Below, piece after piece: positions 60,136 through 64,000 of a stretch of DNA of 64,000 nt. The position numbers were made by a program, and so were the translations under genes. Numbering within the stretch: the first letter of the stretch is position 1; each line of letters opens with the position of its first letter. Source of the stretch: Streptomyces sp. L2 (GTDB lineage Bacteria; Actinomycetota; Actinomycetes; Streptomycetales; Streptomycetaceae); NCBI RefSeq assembly GCF_004124325.1, contig NZ_QBDT01000001.1, positions 6,820,001 through 6,884,000 on the forward strand. Direction: 5' to 3'. The notes under the pieces were generated by a model that made no database searches, was not told where the DNA came from, and saw only the letters and a list, made by a program, of their open reading frames with translations.

Positions 60136-61548
60136 TCAGCGCACCGCGAACCCGGGCACCCGGGACCGGTCGCCGGTGAGGCGGACGTCGAGCACACAAC
60201 GGCCGCCTGCCACCAGCCGGGCCAGTTCGGGTGAGGATGTGAGGGCCGCCGCCTGCACGCGCCGGACCAGTTCCCCGGCCGCTTCGGGCAGCAGCGCCGG
60301 TGAGAAGCCCACGGCCGCCAGCAGGACCAGCCGCTGTGCGCCGCCGTCCGTCCCCGGCTCCAGCGTGCAGGAGGCCAGCGGGGCGGCTCCCGGGCTCTGG
60401 CTGAAGGCGGGGATCCGGCTGGCGAGGGGCACGCGGGCGATCTCGGGGATGCGTTCCAGCGCCTCCCGCAACGGGTAGGCCCGACAGGCCGGCAGCGGAT
60501 CACCGCCGCCTTCCACCACGGGGGTGCGGGCCGTGCGGCCGACGAGGATCACCGAGATCTCACCGGGTTCGCAGGGGGATTCGCGTCGCTCGACGAGATC
60601 CCCGGTCTCGTAGCGGACGAAGGGCTGGCACTGGGAGAAGGGGTGCAGCTCGGTCAGGACGAGCCGGCCCACTCCGCTGCCGACCGGGGTGTCGTCGGTG
60701 AGGGACAGCACCTCCGGGACGACGTGCGCGTCGAAGTGGAACAGGTCGCACGTGCCGCAGAGCGTCGCGCCGCCGATCACCTCCGACATGCTGTAGCGGT
60801 GCACGACCTGACCGGAGGGGGCCAGGGCGGACCGGATCGCCCTGCTCTGGGCACGGGAGAGGTAGTCCGCCACGCTGGTGACCCGCTGCACCCGGTCCGG
60901 TTCCAGCGGGCCGCCGTCCGCGACGGCGGCGGCCAGCAGCATCAGGTCGTCGGGCGGCCCGCTCACCTCGTACGCGCAGGTGTCGAGGTCGGGGAAGAGG
61001 CGGGGGGAGCGCAACAGGGCGACGGACCGGGCGACTTCGGATGCCGTGAGGACGCTGAGCGACATGCGCCGCTGGGTGCCGTCAGCGGCGCCCAGGGTTC
61101 CCCCGTGGTGCCGTGCGGTCAGGGTGGTGAAGTGGACAACGGGCCGGGCCGGTCGACCGGTCAGCTCCTGCGCCCTCGCGCTCAGCCCGGTGCGGAACTC
61201 GCCGAAGGCGGCGATCTCCTGGGCGCTGCGGTACCTCCTGACCGGAGTGCCGGTGGTGGTGCCCGTGCTGTGGATGAGGACGTCGGGGGAGCTGTCCGGG
61301 TGGAGCATCTCCTCGGTGTGGTGCGCCAGGTCGGCACGGGTGAGGACGGGCAGGCCGACCAGTCCGGCCACGGTCACCGGCTGTTCCGTACGGCCGGGCC
61401 AGCGGTCCCGGTAGAAGGGGACGCGGGCGGCGTGCTCGATAGTGCGGGGCAGCAGCTTGTCGCGCAGGGCCGTCTTGCGGCCGTGGGCCGGGGCTTCCCG
61501 GCCGGCCCGGCCGGCTGCGGCTTCGTCCGTGCTCGTGGGTGCGTTCAT
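60136..61548 (-). CDS. AMP-forming acyl/aryl ligase of the PaaK/CoF (phenylacetate-CoA ligase) type
   Basis: 470 residues from the ATG at 61548. The start has FYRDRWPG as in PaaK proteins; the phosphate loop is HSTGTTTGTPVRRYRS; a Cys-rich segment GGATLCGTCDLFHFD resembles the zinc or structural loop of CoF-type synthetases; YETGDLVERR is the A7-type Asp motif. It should activate a carboxylate as adenylate and load it on CoA or a carrier. As first gene of the operon it may supply the starter acyl unit, or act on the adjacent peptide. Confidence 0.88.
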   Translation of the reverse strand: MNAPTSTDEAAAGRAGREAPAHGRKTALRDKLLPRTIEHAARVPFYRDRWPGRTEQPVTVAGLVGLPVLTRADLAHHTEEMLHPDSSPDVLIHSTGTTTGTPVRRYRSAQEIAAFGEFRTGLSARAQELTGRPARPVVHFTTLTARHHGGTLGAADGTQRRMSLSVLTASEVARSVALLRSPRLFPDLDTCAYEVSGPPDDLMLLAAAVADGGPLEPDRVQRVTSVADYLSRAQSRAIRSALAPSGQVVHRYSMSEVIGGATLCGTCDLFHFDAHVVPEVLSLTDDTPVGSGVGRLVLTELHPFSQCQPFVRYETGDLVERRESPCEPGEISVILVGRTARTPVVEGGGDPLPACRAYPLREALERIPEIARVPLASRIPAFSQSPGAAPLASCTLEPGTDGGAQRLVLLAAVGFSPALLPEAAGELVRRVQAAALTSSPELARLVAGGRCVLDVRLTGDRSRVPGFAVR

Positions 61549-62113
61549 GGTCGTGGCTTCCCTGCCTCTCACGGGGTGGTGCCGGACCCGCCCGGTGGTG
61601 TGCCGTGCGGACACACAGGGAGGGCGGGCTGGTTGTGAGCCGCATGCCGGCACCACCTGTGATGGGCTGTGCGGTGACCGGAAGGAGCGGGTGTTCCGTC
61701 GTTCCGGTGGACCGTGCGGCGATGACCACAAGACTGCTCGGCCGCGCCGGCCGCGCGCATCCGTCGGTCGACCGGTCACACCGGTGCGGAACGCCCGGAG
61801 CGGCCACAGCCCTTGCCCCAGGCGGACCGTGGGGAACGACAGACCGGAGCGACCCGCGGCGGGGGGCCGTCGTCATCGGCAAGGGCATCCGTCAAGCCGT
61901 GGTCGGAGGGCTTGACGGCCTCGGTTCGGGCCGCCCTGGGAAGGCATTCCGACGGCGTCGACCGTGACGGCCGGCAGCCGTGGGGCGCCGGCCGGGACCG
62001 CGTCCGGCCGGGCGCGGCCGGTCGTTCGACGGATGCCCGGGCGGGGCGCGGTTCGCATAGTGGGCAGGGGGCTGTCAGTCGCCTCCTCCTCCGCTGACTC
62101 GAAGAGGTCCACT
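61549..62113. promoter_or_regulatory. divergent control region of the biosynthetic cluster
   Basis: 565 bp between the ligase and the ABC transporter, the only long divergent gap in the cluster, so promoters for both units should be here. Symmetric elements: CCGTCAAGCC/GGCTTGACGG (61889-61898 and 61909-61918, 10-bp arms, 10-nt centre) and ACCGGT-cac-ACCGGT around 61770-61784. No gene is convincing; a plus-strand frame at 61539-61967 lacks streptomycete codon pattern. Confidence 0.5.
61889..61918. promoter_or_regulatory. perfect inverted repeat CCGTCAAGCC-N10-GGCTTGACGG
   Basis: Two exact 10-bp arms in the divergent region about 200 bp before the transporter start. Candidate operator for a cluster regulator, or a hairpin in a long leader. 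Confidence 0.5.
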
Positions 62114-63214
62114 GTGGAACCACCGAACCGGCAGACGACCCTGCCGCCCGACGACCGGCGGGACACCGGTGCCCGCACCGCGTCCGCGACCGGTGCCCGG
62201 CGTTCGCCGGACGGGCCGCTGTCCTGGGGCACGGGGAGCGGGACGTCCGCCCCCGAGGTGCTCGGTGTCACCGACGTCGCGCGCTCCTTCCGTACCCGGC
62301 GCAGAACGGTGGACGCGCTCAACGGCGTGAGCCTGTCCGTCGCCGCGGGAGAGCTGGTGGGCCTCCTCGGCCTGAACGGCGCCGGAAAGACGACGCTGTT
62401 GAAGATCGTGTCCACGCTGCTGCTGCCGAGCTCCGGAAGCGTGCGAGTCTGCGGTCACGACGTGGTCCGCGAGCCTCGGGCGGCCCGCCGGCGCCTGTCC
62501 GTCGTACTCGGCGGCGACCGCGGTCTCTACCTGCGCCTGTCGGCCCGGGACAACCTGGAGTTCTTCGCGATGCTCACCGGGCTGCACCGGCGTGAACTGG
62601 CCCGGCGCACGGAGCAGGCACTGGAGTTCGTGCACCTCGCACACGTCGCCAAGACCCCCGTGGAGACGTTCTCCCGCGGCATGCGCCAGCGCCTGCACCT
62701 GGCCATCGGCATGGTCACGCGTCCGGATCTGCTGCTGCTCGACGAGCCGACCGTGGGGCTGGACCCCGTCGAGGCCCAGAACGTCAGGGCGGCCGTGGCC
62801 GCCATGCGCGCCGAAGGCACCGCGATCGTCCTGACCAGCCACTATCTTCACGACATCGAGCAGTTGGCGGAGCGAGTGGTGGTGCTGCACCAGGGCCGCG
62901 TCCTGCACGACCTGCCCCTGCCCCGGCTGCTGGAACGGGCCAGGACCGCGGCCGTCGTGACCATCGGCGGCCGGGGTACGGCGCCGCGACGGCCCGCGGA
63001 CTCCACGGGCGGCCTCATCCGGGTGGAACGGCTGGAGCAGCACGACACCGGGTGGACGATGGTGCTCCAGCTGGCGTCCTGGACGCCCTCCTCACTGCGC
63101 GAACTGGCCGACGCCTGGCCCGACCAGCAGATCCTGGACGTCAGGGTCGCCCCTTCCGGCCTGGAGCAGGTCTTCTTCGACCTCGCGGACGGCACGCGGG
63201 CGGAGGCGTCGTGA
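62114..63214 (+). CDS. ABC-2 type transporter ATP-binding protein
   Basis: 366 residues from the GTG at 62114; earlier in-frame starts give an unlike Arg-rich leader, and even here the first 50 residues are low in homology. Walker A GLNGAGKTT, signature FSRGMRQRL (LSGG variant with Arg), Walker B LLLLDEPTVGLD and switch LTSHYLH are intact. DrrA-like class; probably exports the cluster product or gives self-resistance. The stop overlaps the permease GTG by 4 bp. Confidence 0.92.
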   Translation: MEPPNRQTTLPPDDRRDTGARTASATGARRSPDGPLSWGTGSGTSAPEVLGVTDVARSFRTRRRTVDALNGVSLSVAAGELVGLLGLNGAGKTTLLKIVSTLLLPSSGSVRVCGHDVVREPRAARRRLSVVLGGDRGLYLRLSARDNLEFFAMLTGLHRRELARRTEQALEFVHLAHVAKTPVETFSRGMRQRLHLAIGMVTRPDLLLLDEPTVGLDPVEAQNVRAAVAAMRAEGTAIVLTSHYLHDIEQLAERVVVLHQGRVLHDLPLPRLLERARTAAVVTIGGRGTAPRRPADSTGGLIRVERLEQHDTGWTMVLQLASWTPSSLRELADAWPDQQILDVRVAPSGLEQVFFDLADGTRAEAS

Positions 63215-63981
63215 CCGCCCTGCGAGGCGCGGCGCCGATCCTGGCCGCCGCCCGTCTGCAACTGCGCGGTACCGCCTGGCTGTCGATACTGATCGGCGCC
63301 GCGGTCCAGCCGGCCACGTACGTCACCATCACCCTGGCCGCCCACGGGACGTCCGCGCTCGACCGCCCCACGATCGTCCTCGGCAGCGGGCTGCTCAGCG
63401 CCTGGACGGTCACACTGTGGCAGGCCGGCATGGTTCTGCGCCGCGAGTTCTGGGCGGGCACGCTGCCCGCCATCTGTTCCCGGTCCGCCGGCCTCGGGCC
63501 GGTCCTGGTGGGGAAGACGCTCGCCGCCGTCGGCCTGTCCGTCACCCTGACCGCCGCGTCCGTCGCGGTCGTGGCCGCCGTCGAGGGCCACCCCCTGGCC
63601 ATCGCGCGTCCCGGCGTCTTCTGCCTCGCCCTCGTGGCCGGGTTCGCGGCGACGCTGCCGCTGGGCCTGCTGGTCTCCTGTCTCTTCCTGCTCACCAGGT
63701 CGGCGATCCGGGTCGCCGAGACCCTGCTGTACCCGGTCTTCATCCTCGGCGGCCTGCTGATCCCGCTGGACCGGCTGCCCGCGTGGCTGCGTCCGGTGTC
63801 CGGCGCGCTCAGCCTGCACTGGGCCCAGCAGTTGCTGACCGGCGCCGCGGCGGGCTCGGTGCCCGCGAGCGGCTGGGCCGGTCTGGCGGTCACGGCAGCC
63901 GTGTACACCGTGGCCGCTCGCCTCGCCTTCCGGCGGGTGCTGCGCCGGGCCCGTGAGGAGGGCACCCTTGAGATCTTCTGA
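63211..63981 (+). CDS. ABC-2 type transporter permease
   Basis: 256 residues from the GTG at 63211. About six hydrophobic helices; the stretch LLYPVFILGGLLIPLDRLPAWLRPVSGALSLHW is the ABC-2 signature region before the last helix. Partner of the ATPase just upstream. Confidence 0.92.
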   Translation: MTALRGAAPILAAARLQLRGTAWLSILIGAAVQPATYVTITLAAHGTSALDRPTIVLGSGLLSAWTVTLWQAGMVLRREFWAGTLPAICSRSAGLGPVLVGKTLAAVGLSVTLTAASVAVVAAVEGHPLAIARPGVFCLALVAGFAATLPLGLLVSCLFLLTRSAIRVAETLLYPVFILGGLLIPLDRLPAWLRPVSGALSLHWAQQLLTGAAAGSVPASGWAGLAVTAAVYTVAARLAFRRVLRRAREEGTLEIF

Positions 63982-64000
63982 CGTGATGTTCGCGCTGGGC
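63968..64000 (+). CDS. start of a probable second ABC-2 permease, cut by window edge
   Basis: A TTG at 63968 opens LRSSDVMFALG and remains open to the edge; a GTG at 63983 and an ATG at 63986 are alternative starts near it. Overlap with the previous gene and the DrrABC-like order suggest a second permease, but only about ten codons are visible. Confidence 0.35.
   Translation, partial: MRSSDVMFALG

Noticed and set aside
61539..61967. Possible small gene in the divergent region of the cluster
   Set aside because: No good ribosome site, mixed codon pattern and no recognisable motif.
1..64000. tRNA or rRNA genes, insertion sequences, attachment sites
   Set aside because: None seen; no GGTTCGAATCC-type T-arm with matching cloverleaf, no transposase or integrase frame.

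Overview
The window is a very GC-rich actinobacterial chromosome segment, almost certainly Streptomyces. The reasons are strong third-position G/C, many GTG and TTG starts, a DUF397/XRE/ATPase trio, an ECF41 sigma factor, a secreted tripeptidyl aminopeptidase of the Streptomyces Tap type, and a urease operon without ureE. From memory, the left two thirds resembles the S. coelicolor neighbourhood that holds purB, the biotin genes and urease; I could not check this by search.

Layout, left part (1-31.7 kb): a GNAT/ACT protein cut by the window edge; a MocR regulator divergent from an EamA permease; an alpha/beta hydrolase; a dinucleotide-binding oxidoreductase divergent from an ECF41 sigma factor; a HutC-type GntR regulator with a DasR-like site upstream; a ROK regulator; a uracil-DNA glycosylase next to purB; an SGNH hydrolase; two CNNM/CBS membrane proteins; an ABC exporter (ATPase plus an 855-residue FtsX-type permease); an RHH/Fic-like pair with a palindromic operator; a methyltransferase; biotin genes bioBAD divergent from bioF; the XRE/DUF397/HATPase developmental-type trio; an NlpC/P60 hydrolase behind a likely c-di-AMP (ydaO) riboswitch; a ClpP paralogue with a degraded catalytic triad; and an orphan Phd antitoxin.

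Middle part (31.7-41.3 kb): ureABCFGD behind a GlnR-like box, tap, a PlsC acyltransferase with a bidirectional terminator between it and tap, and a secreted PI-PLC-like protein split by one apparent frameshift.

Right part (41.5 kb to the end): an assembly-line biosynthetic cluster. Going leftward it reads: an acyl-adenylating ligase, a 28-codon peptide gene bracketed by strong hairpins, an NRPS (C-A-PCP-degenerate E), a 2726-residue NRPS/PKS hybrid (formyltransferase, C remnant, A, PCP, KS, AT, KR, ACP), then RpiB-like isomerase, SDR, nucleotidyltransferase, threonine-synthase-like PLP enzyme, P450 and HAD phosphatase. Most junctions from the hybrid leftward are 4-bp overlaps, so this looks like one operon. 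An ABC-2 transporter is divergent and runs off the right edge. I do not recognise the product. There is no thioesterase, no MbtH protein and no cluster regulator in the window. The combination of enzymes, and the hairpin-flanked micro-ORF, are the best candidates for something undescribed.

A second theme is the number of GC-rich minisatellites (12, 34, 54, 55 and 151 bp periods) sitting between genes.
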